DNA of 64,000 nucleotides. It comes from Pseudomonas tehranensis (GTDB lineage Bacteria; Pseudomonadota; Gammaproteobacteria; Pseudomonadales; Pseudomonadaceae). A model generated the notes under the pieces. The model saw only the letters and a program-made list of their open reading frames with translations, was not told the origin of the DNA and made no database searches. Made by a program: the position numbers and the translations under genes. Positions 18,067 to 26,890 of the stretch are shown piece after piece. The stretch spans positions 124,001 through 188,000 of the forward strand of contig NZ_JABWQV010000001.1 in assembly GCF_014268615.1 (NCBI RefSeq). Direction: 5' to 3'. How positions within the stretch are numbered: the stretch's first letter is position 1; every line of letters starts with the position of its first letter.

Positions 18067-18848
18067 CTGCAATGCCACGTTTCGCTGCCAACCTCAGCAT
18101 GATGTTCAACGATGCACCCTTCCTGGAGCGCTTCGGCCGGGCGGCCAAGGCCGGCTTCAAGGGCGTGGAATACCTGTTTCCTTATGAGTTCGCACCGGCC
18201 GAGCTGGCCGGGCGTTTGGCCGAGCACGGGCTTAGCCAAGTGCTGTTCAACTTGCCGCCGGGGGATTTTGCCGCGGGCGAGCGCGGCATCGCGGCGTTGC
18301 CGGGGCGTGAGGCGGAATTTCGCGAAAGTGTCGACCGCGCCATCGAATACGCCCACGCGCTGGGCTGCCCCAAACTGCACGCAATGGCCGGGCTGGTGAG
18401 TGACGAGAGCCAGCGTCCGCGCATGCGCGAGGTCTATCTGGAAAACCTGCGCTACGCCGCCCGACGTTTGGCCGAGCACCAACTGACACTGCTGATCGAG
18501 CCGATCAACACCCGCTCGATTCCGGGTTACTTCATCAATCGCCAGACCGAGGGCCATGCAATCCTGGCCGAACTGGGGGAGCCGAACCTGCGCGTGCAAC
18601 TGGACCTGTTCCATGCACAAATCATGGAGGGCGATCTGATTGCCGGTTTCCAGCGCTTCCAGGCCGGCGTCGGGCATATCCAGATCGCCGGCGTGCCGGA
18701 TCGGCACGAACCCGACCAGGGAGAAGTGAACTACCCGTACCTGTTCAAACTGCTCGACGAAGCCGGTTACGAGGGCTGGATCGGCTGCGAGTACAACCCC
18801 CGCGGTCTGACCGAGGATGGCCTGGGCTGGTTTGCGCCCTGGCGCTGA
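18060..18848 (+). CDS. otnI: 2-oxo-tetronate isomerase
   Basis: A 262-residue hydroxypyruvate-isomerase-like TIM barrel. Family marks are [20 protein letters not shown] and [13 protein letters not shown] at the start, [17 protein letters not shown] with the metal-binding glutamate, [31 protein letters not shown] and IGCEYNPRG near the end. OtnI converts 2-oxo-tetronate to 3-oxo-tetronate, linking DenD and LtnD to OtnK. The first ATG overlaps the otnC stop; a second ATG at 18072 (MPRFAAN) is a reasonable alternative start. It is the last gene of the operon and converges on a GGDEF gene 22 bases away. Confidence 0.9.
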   Translation: MVTAMPRFAANLSMMFNDAPFLERFGRAAKAGFKGVEYLFPYEFAPAELAGRLAEHGLSQVLFNLPPGDFAAGERGIAALPGREAEFRESVDRAIEYAHALGCPKLHAMAGLVSDESQRPRMREVYLENLRYAARRLAEHQLTLLIEPINTRSIPGYFINRQTEGHAILAELGEPNLRVQLDLFHAQIMEGDLIAGFQRFQAGVGHIQIAGVPDRHEPDQGEVNYPYLFKLLDEAGYEGWIGCEYNPRGLTEDGLGWFAPWR

Positions 18849-18870
18849 GCGGGGTCCGAAAAAACCGCAT

Positions 18871-19827
18871 TCAACCTGTGTACACCGTCACCCGATTGCG
18901 CCCGGTTTTCTTGGACGTATACAACGCCTGGTCGGCCCGGGCGATCAGTTCGGCGTGGCCGGTCGCGGGTTGGCTCAGGTCCGCCACTCCCAGGCTGATG
19001 GTAAATCGGATGCTCTGGTCGTTGAACAGCACTTGCAGCTCCTCGACTGCATGGCGCAGGCGCTCGGCGAACATCCGGGCGCCGACCTTGTCGGTGTCCG
19101 ACAGCACCACACCAAACTCTTCGCCACCATAACGCCCGGCCACGTCGGAGTCGCGTACATGTTCGTGCAAAAGCCGGGCGACCTGCTCGATGACCTGATC
19201 CCCGGCCTGGTGGCCATAGGTGTCGTTGACCCGTTTGAAGTGGTCGATATCGAGCATCACCAGGCTCAAGGCATTGCCGTAGCGTTGATGCCGCGCGTAG
19301 GCAGCTTTCAGGCTCGCCTCCCAATGACCGCGGTTGTACAGCCCGGTCAGTCGATCGGTGCTGGAGAGCTGCTGCAATTGCGCATTGGCGGCCTGTAGTT
19401 GATGCCGGTTGGTGGCGACGTCGGTGACGTCATAGATCACCAGGCAGATGTGACTGATCTTGCTGTCGGGCGAGCGCAACGGTAACAGCGTGGTGTTCTG
19501 GTACATGAACTCTTCCTGGCCGGTGATGGGCTGGTAGCTCTTGAACCGCACCAGATAGGGACGCTGCTCCCAGACAGTGAACGCTGGGGTGCCCAGGGCC
19601 GCGACGCTTTCCACCTTGCGGCTGAACCACTGGCGATCGATTTCGGGAAACAGGCTGAAAAAATGCTGGTTGTGGGCGTCCTTCGGCTGCACCCCGGAGC
19701 GGTTCTCCATGAACGTGTTCCAGACCTGTACGCGGTAGTCGCGGTCCAGCACCACCACACCGACATCGATGCTCTGAACAATGGCCAGCAACCAGTGAAA
19801 CTCGTTCAGATCAATGGAATCAGGCAT
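18871..19827 (-). CDS. PAS-GGDEF diguanylate cyclase
   Basis: A soluble 318-residue cyclic di-GMP synthase without membrane segments. A PAS domain spans about 8-135 (VVLDRDYRVQVWNTFMENRS, later ICLVIYDVTDV). The GGDEF domain spans about 155-318; the catalytic loop is GGEEF at 234-238 and an intact RDSD allosteric I-site lies five residues before it, so product inhibition is expected. Its ATG follows the stop of the REC-CheC gene by three bases, implying a single transcript in which the response regulator relays a signal to the cyclase or shares its input. Confidence 0.9.
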   Translation of the reverse strand: MPDSIDLNEFHWLLAIVQSIDVGVVVLDRDYRVQVWNTFMENRSGVQPKDAHNQHFFSLFPEIDRQWFSRKVESVAALGTPAFTVWEQRPYLVRFKSYQPITGQEEFMYQNTTLLPLRSPDSKISHICLVIYDVTDVATNRHQLQAANAQLQQLSSTDRLTGLYNRGHWEASLKAAYARHQRYGNALSLVMLDIDHFKRVNDTYGHQAGDQVIEQVARLLHEHVRDSDVAGRYGGEEFGVVLSDTDKVGARMFAERLRHAVEELQVLFNDQSIRFTISLGVADLSQPATGHAELIARADQALYTSKKTGRNRVTVYTG

Positions 19828-19830
19828 GGC

Positions 19831-20841
19831 TCAGGTCATCAGGTAGGTGAGTTTTTGGGTCAGCCGCTCGATCGAGTCTTCCGTGAACAGCAATAAGAGG
19901 TCGAAACGAATATCGTGCCCTTCCAGGCTGTAGCTGATTTCCACCGCCAGGGTCTTTTTCCAGTGCTTGCGGTTGACGTGAATCAGCTCCTCGATGGCCG
20001 CGTGCTGGCCGAGAATCTGCGGATGCCCCTGCGAGAACACCACGTCGATCTGTTCGGCAATACTGCTCAGGCAAGCGCCGATCAGAACGCTGGAGAGGTC
20101 CAGCAGCATTTCCAGGTCGGAATAATCGCTGCTTTGGCGCTGCATCAGTTGCGCGATGTCGGCGATTTCCGATTCGTGAAATATCAGCAGGGCTTCGCCG
20201 GCAATACCACTGCCGATAAAGCCCTGGCAGATGGCCGTGAGTTGCTGGGAGCTGCCGGCATCGTTAAGCGCCATATGCAGCTCACCCACCTCAAGGATGT
20301 TCACGTTCGGTACCGGTAACTGCACAAACACACCCAGCACCTTGGCGATCAGGGCGGCGGCCTGGCCGATGGCAACGTTGACCGTCTCGCGGAAGGCATC
20401 GTGAAAACTGATGGCCGTGTTCGTCAGCGAACGATTTTGCGGCGGCGTCTGGCCCGGTTTTGTCAGGAGCCCCAACTCACTGAGCGTCTGGCGCAGCTCG
20501 TTTTCATCGAAAGGTTTTTTCAGGAATGCCAGTGCGCCCAGCTCCAGCACGCGGCGTACCGCCTGCTCCTGGACGTCACCGGAGATCACGATGACTTGCG
20601 CCTTCAAGCCTTCGGCGCGCAAGGCGCTCAACACCTGATAACCATCCATCTCCGGCATGGTCAGGTCCAGCAGCACCACTTGGCCCAGGCCCTGGCGTAT
20701 GGCGTCCATGGCCTGGCGCCCATTGCTGGCCTCAGTGACCGAGACCGGCCAGTCCGCCGGCAATGCACGTAGCACCTGTTTGCGTGCCATGTTGGAGTCG
20801 TCACACACCACGAGGGGGATCACTGACACTGGGACGCCCAT
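19831..20841 (-). CDS. Response regulator fused to a CheC-like phosphatase domain
   Basis: A 336-residue cytoplasmic protein. The receiver domain (about 7-125) has the acidic pair D14/D15, phospho-acceptor D59 in VVLLDLTMPEMDG, S87 and K109 in FLKKPF. After a linker, a CheC/CheX-like domain spans about 140-336. It holds the CheC phosphatase pattern D-x3-E-x2-N as D148, E152 and N155, with a proline about 21 residues later; the second copy in the domain reads E-x2-D and looks degenerate. CheC proteins dephosphorylate receivers, so this fusion may switch itself or a partner off. No ribosome site is obvious before the ATG. The downstream partner is a PAS-GGDEF cyclase. Confidence 0.85.
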   Translation of the reverse strand: MGVPVSVIPLVVCDDSNMARKQVLRALPADWPVSVTEASNGRQAMDAIRQGLGQVVLLDLTMPEMDGYQVLSALRAEGLKAQVIVISGDVQEQAVRRVLELGALAFLKKPFDENELRQTLSELGLLTKPGQTPPQNRSLTNTAISFHDAFRETVNVAIGQAAALIAKVLGVFVQLPVPNVNILEVGELHMALNDAGSSQQLTAICQGFIGSGIAGEALLIFHESEIADIAQLMQRQSSDYSDLEMLLDLSSVLIGACLSSIAEQIDVVFSQGHPQILGQHAAIEELIHVNRKHWKKTLAVEISYSLEGHDIRFDLLLLFTEDSIERLTQKLTYLMT

Positions 20842-21277
20842 TCAAGTTGAACAGCGGGGGAGGTCATGCCTGTCACAAACCTGCGAAACCTCCCGTTAGC
20901 TAAAAACTGGACCATTAAGTCAGGAGAGTCAAATGCACTTCATCCGTTAGGCCAATCGCTGCGGTGCATGGAAGGGTATGAGTAAAATAATTATAAAAAT
21001 TAATCAGTTTGCGAGGGCTTGGTTCGCTAGCAACGCTAAAACGTTACGAAAGTCTCCAGCCGAGGGACTCACATTTTTTTCCTGTCTCGCCCTGAATTAT
21101 CGGTTTTGACGCCTGTTTACAGGGGGTGTCTTTCATGAACGATTGTTTAAAATTAAGAAACCTAACGGTTTCCTTTCTTGGATTTTTAGGCATACTCCAT
21201 GTTGCGAGTAGGTTTGTGCGCCTGCTCATAGGGTATTTAGTGCTGTTCAATAACAATAACCAGCAGGAACCTACGCC
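20842..21277. other. AT-rich intergenic region, 436 bases
   Basis: No gene is supported here. The stretch is clearly richer in A and T than its flanks (for example 20990-21010). It should hold the promoter of the REC-CheC operon on the left and of the coniferyl aldehyde dehydrogenase operon on the right. Two inverted repeats are visible: a GAC-CCTG-TTTA-CAGG-GTC-like hairpin at 21108-21130 and the palindrome at 21157-21172. I found no GG-N10-GC sigma-54 core close to the dehydrogenase. Confidence 0.5.
21157..21172. promoter_or_regulatory. Candidate operator upstream of the calB operon
   Basis: The perfect palindrome GAAACC-TAAC-GGTTTC lies 105 bases before the aldehyde dehydrogenase ATG. Its size suits a dimeric repressor such as the TetR protein encoded at the end of the same operon. 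This rests only on symmetry and position. Confidence 0.35.
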
Positions 21278-22720
21278 ATGAACATTCCCGGTCACCCCGC
21301 GGCGCCCGTCGGCACCGAACAACTCACTGCCAGGCTTGCACAGATGAAGCAGGCCCACCTGGCCGACGGGCCGGCGAGCCTGGAACTACGGCGCGACCGA
21401 CTGGACCGGGCCATTGCATTGCTATTGGATAACCGTGAAGCCATTGTTGAGGCGGTATCGGCGGACTTCGGCAATCGCAGCCGCGAACAGACGCTGCTTT
21501 CCGATATTGGCGGTTCCGTGGCAAGCCTCAAGCATTGCCGTGAGCATCTGGCCGAGTGGATGCAAGCGCAATCGCATCCGTCACCCTTCCCCGGCAGTGA
21601 GGCGCGGGTCGAGTACCAGCCGTTGGGCGTGGTGGGCGTGATCAGCCCCTGGAATTTTCCCATCGTACTGGCGTTCGGGCCGCTGGCGAGTATTTTCGCC
21701 GCCGGTAACCGGGCCATGCTCAAGCCTTCGGAACTGACCCCGCGAACCTCGGTATTGATGGGCCAATTGATCGCCCGATATTTTGACGAGAATGAACTGA
21801 CCACGGTGCTGGGTGATGCCGAAGTCGGCGCGCTGTTCAGTGCCCAACCCTTCGACCACCTGATCTTTACCGGGGGGACGGCAGTGGCCCGGCACATCAT
21901 GCGTGCCGCCTCGGACAATCTGGTGCCGGTGACCCTGGAGCTGGGCGGCAAGTCACCCGTGCTGGTGTCCCGTAGCGCCGACTTGGCTACGGTGGTGCAG
22001 CGGGTCATGACGGTGAAGACTTTCAACGCCGGGCAAATCTGCCTGGCCCCGGACTACGTGCTGCTACCGGAGGAATGCCTGGAGGATTTCGTCGCCGAGG
22101 CGGTGCGCTTCGTCGCTGCCATGTATCCCTCCTTGCACAGCAACCCGGACTACACCTCCATCATCAACCCACGCAATTTCGACCGCCTGCAGGATTATCT
22201 GGTCGATGCTCGCGCCAAAGGGGCGCGGCTGATCGAGATCAACCCGGCGCAGGAAGACCTGGCTGATCGCCAGACCCGCAAGATCGCTCCGACGCTGGTG
22301 CTGGATGCCACTGAGCAGATGCAGGTGCTGCGCGAGGAAATCTTCGGCCCGTTGTTGCCGATCAAGACCTATCGCGATTTCGCCACGGCGATCGACTACG
22401 TCAACGGTCAACCGCGACCCCTTGCCGCGTATTACTTCGGCGAGGACGCCGGTGAGCGCCAGCAGGTGCTGGAGCGCACGACTTCGGGTGGTGTGGTAAT
22501 CAATGACGTCATGAGTCATGTGGTGTTCGAGGCGCTGCCATTTGGCGGTGTCGGTCACTCCGGTATGGGGGCCTATCACGGTGTCTACGGTTTCCGTACG
22601 TTCAGCCATGCCAAGGCGGTGGTGGTGCAGAGCCCGGTCGGTGAGTCCAACCTGGCGATGCGCGCGCCTTACGGCGCAATGATCCACGGTCTGCTGGATC
22701 AATTGCTGACTGCCCACTGA
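21278..22720 (+). CDS. calB: Coniferyl aldehyde dehydrogenase
   Basis: A 480-residue NAD(P)-dependent aldehyde dehydrogenase of the short class-3-like group that includes coniferyl aldehyde dehydrogenase (about 481 residues) of Pseudomonas sp. HR199. Catalytic residues are visible: N126 in SPWNFP, E221 in LELGGKSP and C255 in NAGQICLAPDYV. The enzyme would oxidise coniferyl aldehyde to ferulate in the cytoplasm. AGGAA precedes the ATG. The nearby calA-like alcohol dehydrogenase at 26891 supplies the preceding step and is the main reason for the specific name. The esterase gene follows by 19 bases. Confidence 0.82.
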   Translation: MNIPGHPAAPVGTEQLTARLAQMKQAHLADGPASLELRRDRLDRAIALLLDNREAIVEAVSADFGNRSREQTLLSDIGGSVASLKHCREHLAEWMQAQSHPSPFPGSEARVEYQPLGVVGVISPWNFPIVLAFGPLASIFAAGNRAMLKPSELTPRTSVLMGQLIARYFDENELTTVLGDAEVGALFSAQPFDHLIFTGGTAVARHIMRAASDNLVPVTLELGGKSPVLVSRSADLATVVQRVMTVKTFNAGQICLAPDYVLLPEECLEDFVAEAVRFVAAMYPSLHSNPDYTSIINPRNFDRLQDYLVDARAKGARLIEINPAQEDLADRQTRKIAPTLVLDATEQMQVLREEIFGPLLPIKTYRDFATAIDYVNGQPRPLAAYYFGEDAGERQQVLERTTSGGVVINDVMSHVVFEALPFGGVGHSGMGAYHGVYGFRTFSHAKAVVVQSPVGESNLAMRAPYGAMIHGLLDQLLTAH

Positions 22721-22739
22721 GTCGTTCAGGAGTATGACC

Positions 22740-23711
22740 ATGAACATGCTGTCAACCTTCAAAGCCAAGCTGCTGCGCGCCTTTGCCAAACACATGAAAG
22801 CCAAATTCACCTACGACGCGGCGCAGTATCCGTTGCGCTTGCTCGACGAGACGCTCATCCCCACCGCGTGGGGCCCGGCACGGGCCTTGTTCTATTGGCC
22901 CCATACGTCGTCCACTGAGCCTCTGCCCGTGTATCTGAACCTGCATGGCGGCGGCTTTGTGGCCGGGGTGCCGGAGCATGACGACAGTTATTGCCGGCGC
23001 TTGGCTCACAACCTGGGTTGCCTGGTGGTCAATCTGGACTATGTCCTGGCCCCCGAGTTTCCCTTTCCCGCAGGTTTGCGACAGAGCTTCGCGGTGCTTG
23101 AGTGGCTGGCCGAACAGGCCACGACCCTGGGCATCGACCCACAACGCATCGCGGTCGGTGGGCACAGCGCGGGCGGCAACCTGGCCACCGGCGTGGCCAA
23201 TCTGGCGCGGGGGCATCAGCGCTTGCGGGTGGTGCATCAGGTCATTGACTATGCGGTACTGGACTTGGCCCAGGATCCCGGACTGAAGCTTTCTCCCATC
23301 GACAAACCCTTACTCGGTGCGGGTCTGGTGCGCTTTTTCAATAGCTGCTATCTGAGCGATCCGGCCCAGGCCCGGGACCCTCTGGCCTCGCCATTGCTGG
23401 CGACGGTTGAGCAATTGCAGGGCATGCCCCCGACCACCTTGATCACCGCCGAGCACGATATCCTGCGTGCTGAGGGTCAGGCCTACGCGCAGAAATTGCG
23501 CCAGGCCGGTGTCGTGGTGAACGAAAAAATGTTCACCGACTGCGACCACATGTTCACCCATCTGGGGCCTGATGCTACGGCGCAGGAGGCTTGGCAGCTC
23601 ATCGAGGATTCCCTGCGTGAGACGTTTGCGGGGGCGGGCTGCGCTAAGCTGGGCACCTCTGTGAAACCACTACCGGAACACGTGCACCATGCCGATCAAC
23701 AGGCTCCGTAA
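22740..23711 (+). CDS. Alpha/beta hydrolase, hormone-sensitive-lipase-type esterase
   Basis: A 323-residue cytoplasmic esterase of the HSL family (lipolytic family IV). The oxyanion motif HGGG is at about 69-72, the nucleophile is S143 in GGHSAGGN, and D240 in AEHDIL with H270 in DCDHMFTH complete the triad. I prefer ATG 22740 because AGGAG sits seven bases before it; the ATG at 22734 is too close to that site. It lies between the coniferyl aldehyde dehydrogenase and a TetR gene. A role in freeing phenylpropanoid alcohols or acids from esters is plausible but unproven. Its stop overlaps the next ATG by one base. Confidence 0.85.
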   Translation: MNMLSTFKAKLLRAFAKHMKAKFTYDAAQYPLRLLDETLIPTAWGPARALFYWPHTSSTEPLPVYLNLHGGGFVAGVPEHDDSYCRRLAHNLGCLVVNLDYVLAPEFPFPAGLRQSFAVLEWLAEQATTLGIDPQRIAVGGHSAGGNLATGVANLARGHQRLRVVHQVIDYAVLDLAQDPGLKLSPIDKPLLGAGLVRFFNSCYLSDPAQARDPLASPLLATVEQLQGMPPTTLITAEHDILRAEGQAYAQKLRQAGVVVNEKMFTDCDHMFTHLGPDATAQEAWQLIEDSLRETFAGAGCAKLGTSVKPLPEHVHHADQQAP

Positions 23712-24370
23712 TGACTGAAACCACTGAGCAGCCCGTCAGGCGCGGTCGTCCGCCGATACGCAGCCGCCAGGAGCAGATGACCTCGCTGTTGGATGCTGCG
23801 GCGCAGGCGCTTGGCAGCGGCAATTTCGCCAACATCACCATGGATGCCATCGCCCGCGCCGCCGGAATCTCCAAGAAGACCCTGTACCAGTTGGTGGCGA
23901 GCAAGGAGGCGCTGCTCTCGCAACTGGTGGCCAGGGACTTGTCCACCCTGGAACTGCTATTGGAAAGCGGCATCGACTGCGCCGAGGATCTGCTCAGCGA
24001 GTTGCGCATGTACTTGACCTTATGGGCGCGTCTGACCCTCTCGCCATTGGCACTGGGTCTCTACCTGTTGGCTGCCCAGGGACGCGAGACGGCGCCGGGC
24101 CTTGCCAGGATCTGGTATCAGGAGGGTGCCGGGCGTTGCCTAAGCCTGTTGCGCGGCTGGTTGGGCAAGGCCGCCAGCAGGGGATTGTTGGCACACGAAG
24201 ATGTCGAGTCAGCGGTGGAGCTGATCGACTCGCTGTTGATCTCCCAGCCGCTCAAACTGTTCACCCTCGGGGTGCAACAGAGCTGGTCCGACGAGCAGAT
24301 CAAGCAGCGGGTCGAGGTGACCTTGGGTCTGTTCGGCCGCTGCTTTATCCATCGTGTGCCCAAGCCGTGA
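23711..24370 (+). CDS. TetR/AcrR-family transcriptional regulator
   Basis: A 219-residue TetR regulator. The DNA-binding domain (about 18-65) reads RQEQMTSLLDAAAQALG then IARAAGISKKTLYQLVASKE. The C-terminal domain is all-helical and of the usual ligand-binding length. It starts at the TAATG junction with the esterase stop, so it is translated with the calB-esterase transcript and may repress that operon, perhaps through the palindrome at 21157. A tandem REP region follows its stop. Confidence 0.88.
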   Translation: MTETTEQPVRRGRPPIRSRQEQMTSLLDAAAQALGSGNFANITMDAIARAAGISKKTLYQLVASKEALLSQLVARDLSTLELLLESGIDCAEDLLSELRMYLTLWARLTLSPLALGLYLLAAQGRETAPGLARIWYQEGAGRCLSLLRGWLGKAASRGLLAHEDVESAVELIDSLLISQPLKLFTLGVQQSWSDEQIKQRVEVTLGLFGRCFIHRVPKP

Positions 24371-24408
24371 GCGCTCACCGGGGCAGCTACACGCTCCACA
24401 AGACCCCT

Positions 24409-24498
24409 GTGGGAGCAAAGCTTGCTCGCGATGACTGAGGCACATTCAACATTGATGCGAGCGGATCCACCGCTATCGCGAGCAAGCTTTGCTCCCAC
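24409..24498. repeat. REPIN copy 1 (paired inverted REP elements)
   Basis: Two 24-base arms in opposite orientation, beginning GTGGGAGCAAAGCTTGCTCG and ending CGAGCAAGCTTTGCTCCCAC, flank a 42-base centre. This is the usual REP doublet of fluorescens-group Pseudomonas and would fold as one long hairpin. It lies 38 bases after the TetR stop and may act as a transcript-end stabiliser. Confidence 0.9.
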
Positions 24499-24605
24499 GG
24501 AGGAGGTTTGGATGGCCGGGAAATCGAAAGCAACATAAGCCATCCAAGACAGTTGCCCCCACTTTTCCCGGATCGCCACAAGATTCACATTCACCACAAG
24601 ACCCT

Positions 24606-24695
24606 GTGGGAGCAAAGCTTGCTCGCGATGACTGAGGCACATTCAACATTGATGCGAGCGGATCCACCGCTATCGCGAGCAAGCTTTGCTCCCAC
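24606..24695. repeat. REPIN copy 2
   Basis: A second 90-base REP doublet with the same arms and the same centre as the copy 197 bases to its left. The match continues on the right for about 80 bases of non-REP sequence, so this is a local duplication and not an independent insertion. Confidence 0.9.
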
Positions 24696-24783
24696 GGAGG
24701 AGGTTTGGATGGCTGGGACATCGAAAGCAACATAAGCGTCCAAGACCGTTGCCCCCGCACTTTTTCCCGGATCGGCGATGCCG

Positions 24784-26613
24784 TTACTCGCCGGTCGAGC
24801 GACGCGACAGGCGATAGGACAATTGAGCACGGGTCAGGCCCAGACGGCGGGCCGCTTCCGAGACATTGCCTTTCACTTCGCCCAGGCAGTGGTCAATGAT
24901 GGTGTCCTCGATCTCTTGCAATGACAGCCGGCTTGGATCCTTGCCGCCAAACAGCTCCAGAATCGCACCACTGCCCGTACTGGCTGCGGCGGTCTTGGTA
25001 GGGCTGGCCGGCGGTGGGTCGTTGGGGCTGGCCGCCAGTTGGCCGCGGGTGCCGATGGAGAACATGGGCTGGGCCAGCCGTTCGCCGCTGGTAAACAGGT
25101 GCGCCAAGTCGATTGCGCCGCCGTCCGGGGCGCTGATCACGCCGCGCTCCACCAAGTTCTGTAACTCGCGGATATTGCCTGGGAAGTCATAGGCCAGCAG
25201 CGTATCGGCCGTGCGCGGCGTGAAACCGCTGATCTGGCGACCATGGCGTTGGGTGAAGCGATGCAGGAAGTGGGTCATCAGCAGTGGGATGTCTTCCTTG
25301 CGTTCGCGCAGCGGCGGCAGGTGGATCGGAAACACATTCAAGCGAAAGAACAAATCCTCCCGGAATTCGCCACGTTGCGCGGCGGCACGAAGGTCGACGT
25401 TGGTCGCGGCGACCACCCGCACATCGACCTTCAACGTGCGGCTGCCACCGACCCGCTCGACCTCGCCTTCCTGCAAGGCGCGCAGCAGCTTGCCCTGGGC
25501 CACCAGGCTGAGGGTGGCGATCTCGTCAAGGAACAGGGTGCCGCCGTCGGCGCGTTCGAAGCGCCCGGCGCGCGATTGAGTGGCACCGGTGTAGGCGCCG
25601 CGCTCGACGCCAAAGAGTTCCGATTCCATCAGATTTTCCGGAATCGCAGCGCAGTTGATGGCGACGAAGGGCTCATCGTGGCGCGGGCTGATGCGATGCA
25701 GCATCCGGGCAAACATTTCCTTGCCGACCCCGGACTCGCCGGTGAACAGCACCGTCGCCTGGGTCGGCGCAACCCGGCGCAACATGTGGCAGGCGGCGTT
25801 GAAGGCTGAGGAAATCCCCACCATGTCGCTGTCTTGTGCGGGTGTCGGATCAACCAGCAAGCTCGTCGGCAGGGCGCCTTTATCATTGCGACTGTGGGCC
25901 GTCACGCTGCGCCCGCCGGTGCTGACGAACGGTTCGGCGTTCAGGTCGGCCAGGTCCGCTTCGGCGTCGTCCCATTCCTCTGCGGGTTTTCCAATCAGCC
26001 GGCAAATGCTGGAACCGGTGGAACGGCATTCGACCTCGCGGTAGAGAATCAGCCGGCCGACCATTGCCGAGGTGTACCCGGTGGCATAGCCGGTCTGCAT
26101 CCAGCAGGCCGGTTCCGTGCCGATGCCGAAGTGGGCGATGTGCTCATCATCTTCGCTGGAATGGTGCCAGAGGAACTCGCCGTAATAGGTGCCCAGGTTC
26201 ATGTCGAATTCGAAATGCACCGGCTCGACTTTCACCGCACCTTCGATCGCATGAATGATCGGGCCGGCGGCGAACAGCGCCAGGATGTCAGCCTCGGGGA
26301 ACCGCTCCTTGATCAGGGCGGCGTCCCGGGCGCCGCAATGGTAGCCCGTGCGCAACATGATGCCTCGAGCGCGGGCCAGGCCCATGCTTTCAATCAGCTC
26401 TCGGCGTAGCGCGCCGATGCCGCTGTTGTGGATCAGCAGCATGCGTGCGCCGTTCAACCAGATGCGCCCGTCGCCCGGGCTGAACATCAGGCATTCAGTC
26501 AGATCCTGCAGGGTCGGCGGTGCACCCGGTGGCAGCTGCTCGCTGGCACCGCGCACGGGTTTGCTTGGCGTTGCGCGAGAGAGTTCGGCCAGGGAAATCA
26601 GCTTGTCCGCCAT
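24784..26613 (-). CDS. Sigma-54-dependent activator with XylR_N and V4R domains
   Basis: A 609-residue NtrC-type activator of the XylR/DmpR group. The XylR_N domain (about 12-115) includes [20 protein letters not shown]; the V4R effector domain (about 140-215) includes [20 protein letters not shown] and two cysteines. The AAA+ domain (about 260-500) has Walker A GESGVGKE, the sigma-54 contact loop as GAYTGA (a common variant of GAFTGA) and [10 protein letters not shown] Fis-type helix-turn-helix ends the protein ([17 protein letters not shown]). Aromatic effectors bind directly to such proteins. I chose ATG 26613, preceded by AAGGA, over TTG and GTG codons just upstream. It is divergent from the calA operon, which has a -24/-12 promoter. 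Confidence 0.93.
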   Translation of the reverse strand: MADKLISLAELSRATPSKPVRGASEQLPPGAPPTLQDLTECLMFSPGDGRIWLNGARMLLIHNSGIGALRRELIESMGLARARGIMLRTGYHCGARDAALIKERFPEADILALFAAGPIIHAIEGAVKVEPVHFEFDMNLGTYYGEFLWHHSSEDDEHIAHFGIGTEPACWMQTGYATGYTSAMVGRLILYREVECRSTGSSICRLIGKPAEEWDDAEADLADLNAEPFVSTGGRSVTAHSRNDKGALPTSLLVDPTPAQDSDMVGISSAFNAACHMLRRVAPTQATVLFTGESGVGKEMFARMLHRISPRHDEPFVAINCAAIPENLMESELFGVERGAYTGATQSRAGRFERADGGTLFLDEIATLSLVAQGKLLRALQEGEVERVGGSRTLKVDVRVVAATNVDLRAAAQRGEFREDLFFRLNVFPIHLPPLRERKEDIPLLMTHFLHRFTQRHGRQISGFTPRTADTLLAYDFPGNIRELQNLVERGVISAPDGGAIDLAHLFTSGERLAQPMFSIGTRGQLAASPNDPPPASPTKTAAASTGSGAILELFGGKDPSRLSLQEIEDTIIDHCLGEVKGNVSEAARRLGLTRAQLSYRLSRRSTGE

Positions 26614-26652
26614 CACCAATCCTTAATCGGAATAATCATAATCCGCATAGTG

Positions 26653-26668
26653 CAGCATGAAATTGCTG
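26653..26668. promoter_or_regulatory. Candidate upstream activator site
   Basis: The inverted repeat CAGCA-N6-TGCTG lies about 110 bases upstream of the -24/-12 promoter and 40 bases from the activator's own start. The distance is normal for enhancer sites of XylR-type proteins. No second copy was found, so the assignment is weak. Confidence 0.35.
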
Positions 26669-26776
26669 AAATCATCACTTTTTTCACCCGCCCAGTTCTC
26701 CACTCATGACCCTTGCTTGCCTGTGTTTGCGCTGGATGCCCCGGGCTTGAGCGGTTGCTTTGCGATTGCCCGGAGA

Positions 26777-26792
26777 TGGCATATCGCTTGCT
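26777..26792 (+). promoter_or_regulatory. Sigma-54 (-24/-12) promoter of the calA operon
   Basis: TGGCATATCGCTTGCT matches the TGGCAC-N5-TTGC consensus with exactly ten bases between the invariant GG and GC. It lies about 100 bases before the calA-like ATG and beside a divergent sigma-54 activator gene, so the assignment is well supported. Confidence 0.8.
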
Positions 26793-26890
26793 ACAACTAG
26801 TTACCGAGATTAACTAATTCGGCAATAACAATATGGCTTGGCTGTCGCCGCTTTCGAGCAGGCAGTACAAGCAAGAATCGGGAAGCCCGT

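Larger units (their letters stand above)
24396..24776. repeat. Tandem direct duplication carrying both REPINs
   Basis: Unit 1 runs from about 24396 to 24575 and unit 2 from about 24594 to 24776, separated by roughly 18 bases. Each starts CCACAAGACC and ends CCCGGATCG. The units differ by only a few substitutions and one- or two-base indels in the right part, showing a fairly recent duplication. It fills the convergent gap between the TetR gene and the sigma-54 activator. Confidence 0.8.

Noticed and set aside
21178..21206. TTGG...GGC and AGGC...TTGC combinations ahead of calB as sigma-54 promoters
   Set aside because: Distances between GG and GC are 8 or 13 bases, not 10, so they do not fit the -24/-12 pattern.
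24396..24776. Two spaced repeats considered as a CRISPR array
   Set aside because: Only two long units with internal dyads, near-identical flanks and no spacers of regular length; they are REPINs.
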